DNA of 64,000 nt from Ehretia macrophylla (taxonomy: Eukaryota > Streptophyta > Magnoliopsida > Boraginales > Ehretiaceae): NCBI GenBank assembly GCA_037974665.1, contig CM075767.1:87632644-87696643 (forward strand). The letters run 5' to 3'. Shown in pieces: positions 11,961 to 24,232 of this stretch (its first letter is position 1; the number at the start of each line of letters is the position of its first letter). A model generated the notes under the pieces. The model saw only the letters and a list, made by a program, of their open reading frames with translations, did not search any database and had not been told where the DNA came from. Made by a program: the position numbers and the translations under genes.

Positions 11961-14514
11961 TGTAACACCCCGATCCCTCTCAAGACTGGGAGTTCTATCA
12001 ATCAATCTATTCACAACCCAATTCCAAACCCGGACAAAATTTTCAGGGAAAGATGGACGGAGTATCCCCTGTTTCTAGGCAAAATGCAAAACCTGTAACA
12101 TCATATAAGTGGACCAGCACCGTGTCCAACAATACAAACACCTCAAGGCCATCCGAGCCTTGTTTCTCAACAAATAAACACAACAATTATATATATACAT
12201 TTCCAGTTTAAAAACTAACCTATCTCTTTTCATCTTTGACAAGAACATTCATGCTAGGCAATTAAACTAATCTAACCCGTTGCATAAAATAGACTATCAT
12301 ACCATTCTAATTCTTTTCCTTTGGACAATACAAACATGCAATGAAGTTAAACTATACTAATTGAATACATAAACTAGCTTATCATTCTACCTGAATTACC
12401 TAGTTAAATTTAAATTACATTCTTCTAATATTAAATATATACAATACATGAAACATACATTTTTGCATCTTTGACAACTCAAGCCACATAGCACGCAAGA
12501 TAACTCTTCAAGCACGAACTTTCATGTAATCACGAACTTTCCAGCTAACATGGCATTTCCTGAAATGTGGTGGTGAGGAGTGAGTAAACACAACACGTAT
12601 ACTCAATGAGGGCGAGACAGATATCGAGGTGAAGAGAAAGAAGTTCGTGCAATGCAAATAGGTACAGTTAAGCAATATAATCAATAAGAAAGCATTCAAT
12701 ATACAGGACAATACAATAAACAATTTAAAGAAAGCATTAACACAACCATTCAAAGCTATACCACACTCTGAAGGCTATGGTTCACTCGAGCGAGAAATGT
12801 ACTGATCAAGACTACGATGACTTTAACGATGACGCGCCGACTCACCCACCTTATAACTTTCGTTAGAGTACTCCGTACATACTCTGTCAATTCTACGACC
12901 CAAACTCCCTAGGTGGCGACCCAAGCGAGAAAGGGAATAGGACACGGAGCTAGAGCAATCAACACTGGCAACCCAAGGCTACCAAGAGAGGCCCATCACT
13001 CACGCGCCTGACACTTATGCAATGCAATACAAGCTATTTAACGATAATCGAGCAAGGCACTAAAGTGCAAGTCAGTAACAACATGCGATACAATAAGCAC
13101 GCAATAAGCAACTATAATCAATTAAGTAACAAGAACAACACCATCAAGCATTGTCAACAGTTGATATACAAATTCAATCATAATCAACTTTAACAAGCAT
13201 TATTAAGCATTAACAAGCATTCTACAAGCAAAATTCTATGAAAACCAACAAAAACACAAAACGACCCCAACTTACCGAACGCTACTACTTTCAAACGAGC
13301 CACGAGTTTTGGAAACCGACTTCACCCATCCTCCTAGGTCACCATAAGGCACGTCTAAAGACCCCGACACCCTACTTTACCCTAGAGTTCCCGCAAAGCC
13401 CTGATTTCCCCCTTTCCTCGTTTGAACTACAGCTACCTCAACCGATCACCCAACCAATGTCATAACTGCACCAAAAGTGCTTCCTTGGCATACTAAGACA
13501 ATGCCTTCACGCAAAATGTGGAAATACCAAACTTGACCGGAACAACCCCAACATAAACCATGACATTTTTCTCCGTTTTTCCATTACACAAAAAAAATAA
13601 ACCACGCATTTTGGTATTTAAGCATATCTAGCACCTTTCTACATCAATAGAACGCAACTCGGAGCAAAATTTCGAACGGGGATTTACTATTCACGTTTTT
13701 TACTATTCAATGAACATTTGAAATACAATAATCAATTTTAACTGCAGAAATTGCTAAAAACTTACAAAAGTAAGGTCTACTAACATCATAGAACATATTT
13801 CAAGCAACAAAATGAATTAAACAACATTCTATATGCAATTTCTAAAAATTAAAGTCTTGACAACTTATTTTCTAATGCGCATATAACGATGCATCCCTCA
13901 CCTTAGCTGCTAATAGACGCTAGGAAAACAACGTTAGAAGCCTCGGAAATGATCCCGTGCAAGCTCACACGAAGATTTGAAGATTTGAAGTTGAAATTTC
14001 TTTTTTTTTTTCTCCTTGAACTCTTGGTTTTCTCTCTTTATTTTTCAGCTTTTCCTTTGTTTTTTTATGCTATTTTATGCTTATAAAAGATGACAACAAT
14101 AGTCAATGGTCAAGGCTTTGGGCAACCCGCGAAACCAAAACAGCTATGCGCGACCTTGCGAAAACGGCCATAACTTCTTCTAGAAAACTCCAATTCACGA
14201 ACGGTTTAAAGATTCAAAAACTAGACTCATAGAGCTTTCCAACCATATATAATTTGCTACCTAACTCTTCCCCAATTGGTTCAGATTTAATTCCAAAGTT
14301 GACCCAAAATTTGACTAACTTAACATTGCATTTTTTTTATTTCTAATCCCAAGTTTGCCCTTTATTAAACATTTCAAAAATTCCCACCTTGTCCTAGTTG
14401 GTCAATGTAGATGAAAAGTCAACTAGTTTGGTCAAAGAAGGTGAAAGGTCAATAAAATGCAATTTAAATGAACTTTAAATGCTATTGAATACGTGCCAGG
14501 TTCGGGGTATCACA
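11961..14514 (-). repeat. E1 5' LTR (right copy)
   Basis: 2554 bp, starting TGTAACACCCCGATCCC and ending GGTATCACA on the + strand, followed by the target duplication GGCTG. It differs from the left LTR mainly by scattered single-base substitutions. Confidence 0.9.
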
Positions 14515-14961
14515 GGCTGGTCCAGCAAACCGAGGGCGTAGGGCTTGTGACCAGGTCTCCGTCGCTCTGGTGCCCATAACTTGTGATCTGTAAGGAGTTA
14601 CGCGGCGCGCAACATACCGTTGCAAAGCTCTCCGAGAACTCTCCGACGGGGGCAATGAGCTTGCCCGCTTTCCCCCTTTTTTAGCCCAAAATTGAACGTT
14701 TTCAACAGTTTAGATCCACTTTTCTTCTTTTGCTCTGTTTTTGGATCCCGGATCGTACGTCCTAAGCTGTTAAAAGGACGACAACCTTACTCGCAGGATA
14801 TTAGAAGGCCTTACAATGTGTCGATATCATGTCTTGCGAGGATGCTGTGTTGTTGAAGCGGATGGGTTGCCGTTAAGCTCATTGGGCTACTGAATGGGCC
14901 ATCTCTCTAGGCTGGGACTGTGAACCGTTAACACATAAATGAATTGTGCCCTCAACATGAT

Positions 14962-15080
14962 GGATGTGATCATACCAGCACTAATGCACCGGATCCCATC
15001 AGAACTCCGAAGTTAAGCGTGCTTGGGCGAGAGTAGTACTAGGATGGGTGACCCCTTGGGAAGTCCTCGTGTTGCACCCC
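14962..15080 (+). rRNA. 5S rRNA copy 8
   Basis: Only G3A, C6T, C95T and a 3'-terminal change. The internal promoter is intact apart from C95T. The -1 base is T. One of the better preserved copies. Confidence 0.9.
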
Positions 15081-15641
15081 TCTTTTCAATTTTTTTTGCC
15101 CCGGTTAGGGTTGCCAAGATTCTTTATCGACCACATTTCTATTATTGAATCCCACGGGACCTTGGGCAAGACAACTTCGATTCAAGTGGAGATTGGGCCC
15201 GCAAACCGAGGGCATAGGGCTTGTGACCAAGTCTCCCTCACTCCGGTGCCCATAACTTTTGATCCGTAAGGAGTTACACGGCACACAGCATACCGTTGCA
15301 AAGCTCTACGAGAGCTCTACGACTAGGGTAGTGAGCTTGCTTGTTGTGCCCTTTTTGGAGCCCAAAATTGAACGTTTTCATCAGTTTCGGGCCACTTTTC
15401 TTCTTTTGCTCTATTTTTTCGACCTGGATCGTACGTCGTGAGCTATTAAAAGGACGACGACAACCTTACTCGCGGGACATTAGGGGGCCCTACAACGCGT
15501 CGACATCACGTCTTGCAAGGATTCTGCGTTGTTGAAGTGGATAGGATGTCGTTAAGCCCATTGGGCCCTCTGAATGGGCCATCTCTCTAGGTTGGGACTG
15601 TGAACCGTTAACACATAAAGGAATTGTGCCCTCAACATGAC

Positions 15642-15759
15642 GGGTGCGATCATGCCAGTACTAATGCACCGGATCCCATCAGAACTTCGAAGTTAAGCGT
15701 GATTGGGCGAGAGTAGTACTAGGATGGGTGACCCCCTGGAAGTCCTCGTGTTGCACCCC
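15642..15759 (+). rRNA. 5S rRNA copy 9, diverged
   Basis: A13G, C18T, C46T, C61A and loss of one G in the run at 97-99, next to the C-box. Length 118 nt. Confidence 0.75.
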
Positions 15760-16318
15760 ACTTTTCAATTTTTTTGGCTCCGGTTAGGGTTTCCAAGATA
15801 CTTTATCCACCACATTTCTATTATCAAATCCCACGGTACCTTGGGCAAGACAACTTCGCTTCACGTGGAGGCTGGGCTAGCAAACCGAGGGCGTAGGGCT
15901 TGTGACCAGGTCTCTGTCCCTCCGGTGCCCATTACTATTGATCCATCTGGAGTTATGCGGTGCACAGCATACCGTTGCAAAGCTCTCCGAGAGCTCTACG
16001 ACTGGGGCAGTGAGCTTGCTCGCTATACCCTTTTTTGGAGCCCAAATTCGAACGTTTTCATCAGTTTTGATCCATTTTTCTTCCTTTGCTCTGTTTTTTT
16101 GTCCCGGATCGTACGTCATGAGCTGTTAAAAGGACGAAAACCTAACTCGCGGGACATTAGAGGGCCCTACAACGCGTTGATATCACATCTTGCAAGGATG
16201 CTGCGTTGTTGAAGCAGTTGGGTTGTCCTAAAGCCCATTGGGCCTTTCGAATGGGCCATCTCTCTAGGCTAGGACTGTGAACCGTTAACACATAAAGGAA
16301 TTGTGCCCTCAACATGAT

Positions 16319-16438
16319 GGGTGTGATCATACCAGCACTAATGCACTGAATCCTATCAGAACTCCGAAGTTAAGCGTGTTTGGGCGAGAGTAGTACTAGG
16401 ATTGGTGACCCCCTGAGAAGTCCTCGTGTTGCACCCCC
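16319..16438 (+). rRNA. 5S rRNA copy 10, diverged
   Basis: C6T, C29T, G31A, C36T, C61T, G85T, G98A, mostly transitions; -1 is T. The following spacer has the ~27-bp deletion. Confidence 0.75.
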
Positions 16439-16968
16439 CTTTTCAATTTTTTTTGCTCCAGTTATGGTTGCCAAGATACTTTATCCACCATATTTCTATT
16501 ATCGAATCCCACGGCACCTTGAGCAAGACAACTTCGCTTCACGTGGAGGCTGGGCCCGTAAACCGAGGGCGTAGGGCTTGTGACCAGGTCTCCCTCGCTC
16601 AGGTGCCCATAACTTTTGATCTGTAAGGAGTTACACAGCGCACAGCATACCGTTGCAAAGCTCTCCGAGAGCTCTACGACGGGGGCAGAGCCCAAAATCG
16701 AACGTTTTCTTCAGTTTTGGGCCACTTTTCTTCCTTTGATCTGTTTTTCCCTCTTGGATCGTACGTCGTGAGCTGTTAAAAGGACGACAACTTTACTCGG
16801 GGGACATTAGAGGGCCCTACAATGCGTCGATACCACGTCTTGCAAGGATGCTGCGTTGTTGAAGTGGATGGGTTGTCGTTAAGCCCACTGGACCTTCTGA
16901 ATGGGCCATCTCTCTAGGCCGGGTCTGTGAACCGTTAACACATAAAGGAATTGTGCCCTCAACATGAC

Positions 16969-17088
16969 GGGTGCGATCATACCAGCACTAATGCACCGGA
17001 TCCCATCAGAACTCCGAAGTTAAGGGTGCTTGGGCGAGAGTCGTACTAGGATGGGTGACCCCCTGGGAAGTCCTCGTGTTGCACTACC
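16969..17088 (+). rRNA. 5S rRNA copy 11
   Basis: Few changes: C57G in the A-box, A74C, and C116T/C117A at the 3' end, which weaken pairing with the 5' GGGTG. Upstream signals are intact. Confidence 0.85.
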
Positions 17089-17645
17089 TTTTAAATTTTT
17101 TTTGCTCCAGTTAGCGTTTCCAAGATACTTTATCCACCACATTTCTATTATCGAATCCCACGGCACCTTGGGTAAGACAACTTCGCTTCACGTGGAGGGC
17201 GGGCCCGCAAACCGAGGGCGTAGGGCTTGTGACCATGTCTCCCTCGCTCCGGTGCTAATAACTTTTGATCCGTAAGGAGTTACGCAGCGCACAGCATACC
17301 GTTGCAAAGCTCTCCGAGAGCTCTACGACGGGGGTTGCCAACTTGCTCGCTGTGCCCATTTTTGGAGCCTAAAATCGAACCTTTTCATAAGTTTCGGGCC
17401 ACTTTTCTTCTTTTGCTCTGTTTTTTCGTCCTAGATCATACGTCGTGAGGTGGTAAAAGGACGACGACCTTACTCGCGAGACATTAGAGGGCCCTACAAT
17501 GCGTCGATATCACGCCTTGCGAGGATGCTGCATTGTTGAAGCGGATGGGTTGTCATTAAGCCCATTGGGCCTTCTGAATGGGCCATCTCTCTAGGTTGGG
17601 ACTGTGAACCGTTAACACATAATAGAATTATGCCCTCAACATGAC

Positions 17646-17764
17646 TGGTGTGATCATACCAGCACTAATGCACCGGATCCCATCATAACTCCGAAGTTAA
17701 GTGTGCTTGGATGAGAGTAGTACTAGGATGGGTGACCCCTTGGGAATTCCTCGTGTTACACCCC
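17646..17764 (+). rRNA. 5S rRNA copy 12, diverged
   Basis: G1T, C6T, G41T, C57T, G66A, C67T, C95T, G102T, G113A. Both the A-box and intermediate element are affected, so a probable pseudogene. Confidence 0.7.
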
Positions 17765-18322
17765 TTTTTCAATTTTTTTGGCTCCGATTAGGCCTGCCAA
17801 GATACTTTATCCACCACATTTCTATTATAGAATCCCACGGCACCTTGGACAAGACAACTTCACTTCACGTGGAGGCTGGGCCCGCAAACCGAGGGCATAG
17901 GACTTGTGACCAGGTCTCCCTCGCTCAGGTGCCCATAACGTTTGATCCGTAAGGAGTTAAGCGACGCACAGCATACCGTTGCAAAGCTCTCTGAGAGCTC
18001 TACGACTGGGGCAGCCAGCTTACTCGCTGTGCCCATTTTTGGAGCACAAAATCAAACGTTTTCATCAATTTCGGACCACTTTTCTTCTTTTGCTCCGTTT
18101 ATCCGTCCCGGATCGTACGTCGTGAGCTTTTAAAAGGACGACAACCGCACTCGCGACACATTAGAGGGCCCTACAATCCGTCTATATCACATCTTGCATG
18201 GAAGCTGCGTTGTAGAAGTGGATGTGTTGTCGTTAAGCCCATTGGGCCCTCTGAATGGGCCATCTCTCTTGGCTGGGACTGTGAACTGTTAATACATAAA
18301 GGAATTGTGCCCTCAACATGAT

Positions 18323-18442
18323 CGGTGCGATCATACCAGCACTAATGCACTGGATTCCATCAGAACTCCGAAGTAAAGCGTGATTGGGAGAGAGTAGTAC
18401 TAGGATGGGTGACCCCTTGGGAAGTCCTCGTGTTGCACCCCC
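18323..18442 (+). rRNA. 5S rRNA copy 13, diverged
   Basis: G1C, C29T, C34T, T53A, C61A, C67A, C95T. The A-box has two changes. Probably inactive. Confidence 0.7.
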
Positions 18443-19001
18443 TTTTTCAATTTTTTTTTGCTCCAGTTAGGGTTGCCAAGATACTTTATCCACCACATTT
18501 CTATTATCGAATCCCACGGTACCTTGGGCAAGATAACTTCGCTTCACGTAGAGGCTGGGCCTGCAAACCTAGGGCGTAGGGCTTGCGACCAAGTCTCCGT
18601 CGCTCTGGTGCCCATAACTTTTGATCCGTAGGGAGTTATGCGGCGCACAACATACCTTTGCAAAGCTCTCCGAGAGCTCTACAATGGGGGCAGCCAGCTT
18701 ACTCGTTGTGCCTATTTATGGAGCCCAAAATCTAACGTTTTCATCAGTTTCGGGCCATTTTTCTTCGTTTGCTCAGTTTTTCTGTCCCGGATCGTACGTC
18801 GTGAGCTGTTAAAAGGACGGCAACCTTACTCGTAGGACATTAGAGGGCCCTACAACGCGTCGATTTCACGTCTTGCGAGGATTCTGCATTGTTGAAGCAG
18901 ATGGGTTGTCGTTAAGCCCATTGGGCATTCTGAATGGCCCATCTCTCTAGGCTGCGACTGTGAACCGTTTACACATAAAGGAATTGTGCCCTCAACATGA
19001 T

Positions 19002-19122
19002 GGGTGCGATCATACCAGCACTAATGCACCGGATTCCCATCAGAACTTTGAAGTTAATCGTGTTTGGGCAAGACTAGTACTAGGATGGCTAACCCCCGGA
19101 GAAGTCCTCGTGTTGCACCCCC
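19002..19122 (+). pseudogene. 5S rRNA copy 14, degenerate
   Basis: A 1-bp insertion near 33 plus about a dozen substitutions, including G56T, C61T, G68A, G72C, G87C, G89A, T96G and G98A. All three internal promoter boxes are hit. Confidence 0.8.
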
Positions 19123-19680
19123 CTTTTCAATATTTTTTGCTCCGGTTATGGTTGCCAAGATACTTTATCCACAACATTTCTATTATCGAATCCCACGACA
19201 CCTTTAGCAAGACAACTTCACTTCACGTGGAGGCTGGGCCCGCAAACCAAGGGCGTAGGGCTTATTACCCGGTCTCCGTCGCTTTGGTGCCCATAACTTT
19301 TGATCCGTAAGGAGTTACGTGGCGCACAGCATACAGTTGCAAAGATCTCTGTGAGCTTTACGACGGGGGCAGCCAACTTTGTTGCTATGCTCGTTTTTGG
19401 AGCCCAAAATCGAACGTTTTCATTAGTTTTGGGCCACTTTTCTTCTTTTGATCTATTTTTCCGTCCTGGATCGTACCTCTTGAGCTGTTAAAAGGATGAC
19501 AACCTTTCTCGTGGGACATTAGAGGGCCCTACAACGAGTCGATATCACGTCTTGCGAGGATGTTGCGTTGTTGAAGCGGATGGGTTGTCGTTAAGCCCAA
19601 TGGGCCTTCTGAATGGGCCATCTCTCTAGGTTGGGACTTTGAACCGTTAACACATAAAGGAATTGTGCCCTCAACATGAT

Positions 19681-19800
19681 GGGTTCGATCATACTAACAC
19701 TAATGCACCGGATCCCCTTAGAACTCCGAAGTTAAGCGTGCTTGGGCGGGAGTAGAAGTAGGATAGGTCACCCCCAGGGAAGTCCTCATGTTCCACCCCC
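19681..19800 (+). pseudogene. 5S rRNA copy 15, degenerate
   Basis: About thirteen changes, including G5T, C15T, A37C, A69G, T76A, C78G, G85A, G89C, T96A and G113C. The A-box survives but the C-box is damaged. Confidence 0.8.
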
Positions 19801-20359
19801 CTTTTTCAATTTTTTTTGTTCCGGTTAGGGTCGCAAGATACTTTATCCACCAGATTTTTGTTATCGAATCCCACGGCACCTTGGTGCAAGACAACTTCGC
19901 TTCACGTGGAGGCTGGGCCCGCAAACCGAGAGCGTAGGGCTTGTGACCAGGTCTCCCTCACTCCGGTGTCCATAATTTTTGATCCGTGAGGAGTTACGCG
20001 GCACACAGCATACCGTTGCAAAGCTCTTCGAGAGCTCTACGATGGGGGTAGTGAGCATGCTCGCTTTGCTCATTTTAGTAGCCTAAAATCGAATGTTTTC
20101 ATCAGTTACGGGCCACTTTTCTTCTTTTGCTTTGTTTTTCCGTCCCGGATCATACGTCGTGAGCTGTTAAAAGGACTACAACTTTACTTGCGAGACATTA
20201 GAGGGCCCTACAATCCGTCGATATCACGTCTTGCGAGGATGCTGCGTTGTTGAAGCGGATGGGTTGTCGTTAAGCCCTTTGGGCCCTCTGAATGGGACAT
20301 CTCTCTAGGCTGGGACTGTGAACCGTTAACACATAAAGGAATTGTGCCCTCAACATGAC

Positions 20360-20479
20360 GAGAGCGATCATACCAGCACTAATGAACCAGATCCCATTAG
20401 AACTCCGAAGTTAAGCGTGCTTGGGCGAGAGTAGTACTAGGATGGGTGACCCCCCGGGAAGCCGTCGTGTTGCACCCCC
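20360..20479 (+). rRNA. 5S rRNA copy 16, diverged
   Basis: G2A, T4A, C26A, G30A, C39T, T96C, T103C, C105G. The A-box and most of the C-box are intact; the 5' strand of the terminal stem is altered. Confidence 0.75.
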
Positions 20480-21037
20480 CTTTTCAATTTTTTTGGCTCC
20501 GGTTAGGGTTGCCATGATACTTTATCCACCACATCTCTATTTTCGAATCCCACAACACCGTGGGCAAGACAACTTCGCTTCACGTGGTGGCTGGGCTAGC
20601 AAACTGAGGGTGTAGGGCTTGTGTCCAGGTTTCCGTCGCTACGGTGCCCATAACTTTTGATCCGTAGAGAGTTACGCGGCGCACAACATACCGTTGCAAA
20701 GCTCTCCGAGAGATCGACGACGGGGGTAGCCTGCTTGCTCGCTGTGCCCCTTTTTGGAGCCCAAAATCGAACGTTTTCATCTGTTTCGATCCACTTTTCT
20801 TCTTTTGCTATGTTATTCCATCCCGGATAATTCGTCGTGAGTTGTTAAAAGGATGACAACCTTACTCGTCGGATATTAGAGGGCCCTACAACGCGTCGAT
20901 ATCACATCTTACGAGGATGTCGCGTTGTTGAAGTGGATGGGTTGTCGTTTAGCCTATTGGGCCTTCTGAATTGGCCATCTCTCTAGGCTAGGACTGTGAA
21001 CCATTAACACATAAAGGAATTGTGCCCACAACATGAC

Positions 21038-21157
21038 GGGTGCGATCATACCAGCACTAATGCACTGGATCCCATCAGAACTCCGAAGTTAAGCGTCTTT
21101 GGGCGAGAGTAGTACTAGGATGGGTGACCCCCCGAGAAGACCTCGTGTTACACCCCC
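21038..21157 (+). rRNA. 5S rRNA copy 17
   Basis: C29T, G60C, C61T, T96C, G98A, T103A, G113A. The unit that follows is short (666 bp) through a spacer deletion. Confidence 0.75.
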
Positions 21158-21703
21158 CTTTTTAATTTTTTTTGCTCCGGTTATGGTTGCCAAGATACTT
21201 TATCCACCACATTTCTATTATCGAATCCCACGGCACATTAGGCAAGACAACTTTGCTTCACGTGCTGGCTGGGCTCGCAAACTGAGGTCGTAGGGCTTGT
21301 GACCATGTCTCTCTCATTCTGGTGCCTCCGTGAGGAGTTACGCGGTGCACAGCATACCATTGCAAAGCTCTCCGAGAGCTCTACGACGGGGGTAGTGAGC
21401 ATGCTCACTATGCCCATTTTTGGAGCCCAAAATCAAACGTTTTCATCAGTTTCGGGCCACTTTTCTTATTTTACTCTGTTTTTCCGTGCCGGATCGTACG
21501 TCGTGAGGTATTAAAAGGACGACAACCTTACTTACGGGACATTATATGGCTCTACAATCCGTCAATATCACGTCTTGCGAGGATGCTGTGTTGTTGAAGC
21601 AGATGGGTTGTCGTTAAGCCTATTGGGCCCTCTGAATGGGCCATCTCTCTAGGCTGGGACTGTGAACCGTTAACACATAAAGGAATTGTGCCCTCAACAA
21701 GAC

Positions 21704-21823
21704 GGGAACGATCTTACCAGCACTAATGCACCGGATCCCATCAGAACTCCGAAGTTAAGCGTGCTTGGGCGAGAGTAGTACTAGGATGGGTGACCCCATG
21801 GGAAATCCTCGTGTTGCACCCCG
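21704..21823 (+). rRNA. 5S rRNA copy 18
   Basis: T4A, G5A, A11T, C95A, G102A and a changed last base. The A-box and intermediate element are intact. Its spacer is interrupted by E2 after unit position 234, the same point as E1 in copy 7. Confidence 0.8.
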
Positions 21824-21937
21824 CTTTTCAAATTTTTTGGCTCCGGTTAGGGTTGCCAAGATACTTTATCCACCACATTTCTATTATCGAATCCCACGGC
21901 ACCTTGGGCAAGACAACTTCGCTTCACGTGGAGGCTG

Positions 21938-24219
21938 TGTCACGCCCCGACCCGACCCCACAAAAGGCGAAGCCCGGACCCGACACACGGACGGAGTCTC
22001 CTCTGTACCGCGGACGATCCGAAAACCCTAAAAACAATATAATACTTGCGAAAGCCATAAAATAATCAAAACAAGCCAACTTTCTAGAAAACATACATTC
22101 CTTATTATCCAACTTTCCAAACCAAAAATGCTATGCATACTACACAAGTACTTATGCCACTAAACCATTAGCCATTAGCATGCATTTCTTCACTAGTCAT
22201 CAGGGTACAAGTTACAACATTACAACTTAATCCATTACAACATAAGACCATTAAAGGTCTCAAAATAGAAAAATACATACAAGGCTACAAGCCTCAAAAT
22301 TAAGCGTCCTTCCCGCAATATACATAACAACAAGGTTTGCACAAAACTGGTAACCAACCACCAGCAAAGCAGGTAAGTGCTATCACGAAAACACCTCCAC
22401 CTGCTCCTCCTCCTCAATTACCTCGAGAGGGTCTGCCTCAACTACTCATGTAAAAACATAGTATAGAGAGGAATGAGCAAAAACTATTGCTCAACGAGGG
22501 CAATTGGTCTCAAGGACGGAGATGAGAGGAGTATGCAATGCAATTAGCCAAGCAATACATACAAATCATATAAAGATACAACCAAAGCCATCAATTAAGC
22601 AAGGCAAGTATTTAAAGCTGCAAACACTCATTCAAAGGATACGATACTCTTTTCACGAACAATTTTCAAACACGAAATCGATGACGACGCACCGGCCCAA
22701 AACCACCTTATAACACCAGTTTGGAATACTCCGGAAGAATCCATCAATCCTACGACCCAAATCCCCCTGGGAGGCAACCCAAGCGAGAAAGGGAATAGCA
22801 GCGGAGCTAGAGAAACCAACACTGGCAACCCAAGGCTACCCAGAGAGGCCCATCACTCACGCGCGAGACACTATGCAATGCAAGACTCGATACAAGACGA
22901 TAAACAAGCGATAAAGCCACACGTGGGAGAATAACAAAGTAGGTTACTCTCGCACGCAATCGCAGCAATTTGATAAGCAATTCAATCCAAAACAACTCAA
23001 ACAAGTAATTCAAGTAATTCTAAGCATTCTATAAGCATTAAGACAAGAAAACACACAAAAACACAAATCGGCCCCAACTATCAAAACACTACCATTTCCA
23101 AACGAGCCACGGGTTCTGGAAACCGACTTCGCCAACCCTCCTAGGTCACCATAAGGCACGTCTAAATACCCCGAAACCTTACTTTACCCTAGAACTCGCG
23201 CAAAGCCCTGATTTCCCCCTTTCTCGTTTGAACTACAACTACAACAACCAAACACCCAACCAACGCCATAATCACACCAAAAGTACTTCCATGGCTTCCC
23301 GAAGCAATGCCAACACGCAAAACGAGAAAATGCCAAAGTCGACCTAAACGACCCCGACTTTCCCAAAGGCTTAATTCTCGTTTTTTCCTCTACGCAACCC
23401 AAACAAACCACACATTTTAGCATTCTAGCATACCTAGCACGTTTCTACATCAACGGAAGGCATAACAGCGCAATTTCAACGTTTCAAGGTTTTACTATTC
23501 ATAAAACACTATTCATTTCACAATTCAAGTTGCAATCACAATATTTAACCGCAGAAAACGTTACAAAGCTATAAATACATGTTCTACAAGTGCTAAGGAA
23601 TATTCTAGAAGCATCAAATCGCTTTAAATAACGATCTACGGATAAATCTAAAATTTGACAAAGTTTGCAAACACAACGTATAAATGCGCAAATAACATGC
23701 TTCCCTCACCTTAGGTACTCCTAGTCGCTAGGAAAACAACGTTGGTTGCTTCAGAAATCACCCCGCACGAGCACACGCGAAGATTGATCGTTTGGTAGCT
23801 GAAAGGTTTTTTTTTTCTCTAAGGGAGCTCACGGCCTGCTGCTTATTTTGCTGTTGTTTTTCTTCTTATTTAACTTAGTTAATTGCTTAATTAAGGGTCA
23901 AAAGGTCAAAGGGTCAAAAGGTCAAAGGTCAAACAACTTAAGACTTGGTCAAAGGGCCCTATTTCGCGCGTTTTAAATCTGTTTCATCTATGCTAATTTC
24001 AATTAAAGGTAGGAATATTTAAAATATAAAATTTAAGTGATCTAATTACTAGTTTCACTATTTGTTGAGGAGTCAAAATCGTTATCTAGCTATCGCTCCT
24101 TAAATGCAATGCACGTTGCAACGGCGAGAAATTAACAATTAATTCACAAAGAATTTAAGGAAATAAAATTTTCAAAATAATAAACAAAGAAAATTCACAT
24201 TCCGGGCTCGGGTATTACA
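21938..24219 (-). repeat. E2 3' LTR (left copy)
   Basis: 2282 bp. Hairpin TGAGCAA (22474-22480) / TTGCTCA (22487-22493). A run of GGTCAAA heptamers lies at 23895-23933, with a further one at 23947-23953. Confidence 0.92.
23895..23953 (-). promoter_or_regulatory. TTGACC repeat cluster in the E2 LTR
   Basis: Six GGTCAA words lie within 60 bp. On the - strand, the sense strand of the element, they read TTGACC, the W-box core bound by WRKY factors. They sit roughly 270-325 bp into the LTR, plausibly U3. A regulatory role is inferred. Confidence 0.45.
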
Positions 24220-24232
24220 CCCTCTCCCCCTT
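24220..24232 (-). other. E2 polypurine tract
   Basis: The - strand reads AAGGGGGAGAGGG immediately before the 3' LTR. It overlaps the TAA stop codon of the polyprotein by two bases. Confidence 0.85.

Larger units (their letters stand above)
7834..14514 (-). mobile_element. E1: non-autonomous LTR retrotransposon, 6.7 kb
   Basis: A complete element with 2554-bp LTRs at both ends, + strand termini TGTAACACCCC and GGTATCACA, and the 5-bp target duplication GGCTG (7829-7833 and 14515-14519) in a 5S spacer. A tRNA-iMet primer site beside the right LTR and a purine tract beside the left LTR set it on the - strand. The 1573-bp interior has no long open frame, so it must have moved with proteins supplied by another element. 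Its LTR end and 3' terminus resemble those of E2/E3, and LTR stretches are recognisably shared (for example ccataaggc beside cctaggtc and gctaggaaaacaacgtt), placing it among relatives of the same Gypsy group. The two LTRs differ visibly, by several bases in the first hundred, so it is not very young. Confidence 0.92.
14515..21937 (+). repeat. 5S rDNA tandem array, block 2 (copies 8-18)
   Basis: Start-to-start distances are 680, 677, 650, 677, 677, 679, 679, 679, 678 and 666. The copy 7 to copy 8 distance becomes 676 once E1 and one target duplication are removed. The 650-bp unit (from 16319) lacks ~27 bp between GGGGGCAG and AGCCCAAAATC. The 666-bp unit (from 21038) lacks ~12 bp including the CATAACTTTTGAT segment. 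Apart from the genes below, only spacer is present. Confidence 0.95.

Noticed and set aside
8381-12753. An 81-codon - strand frame at 8381-8626 repeated at 12508-12753
   Set aside because: The two occurrences are the matching positions of the two E1 LTRs. It is inside LTR sequence and has no recognisable domain.
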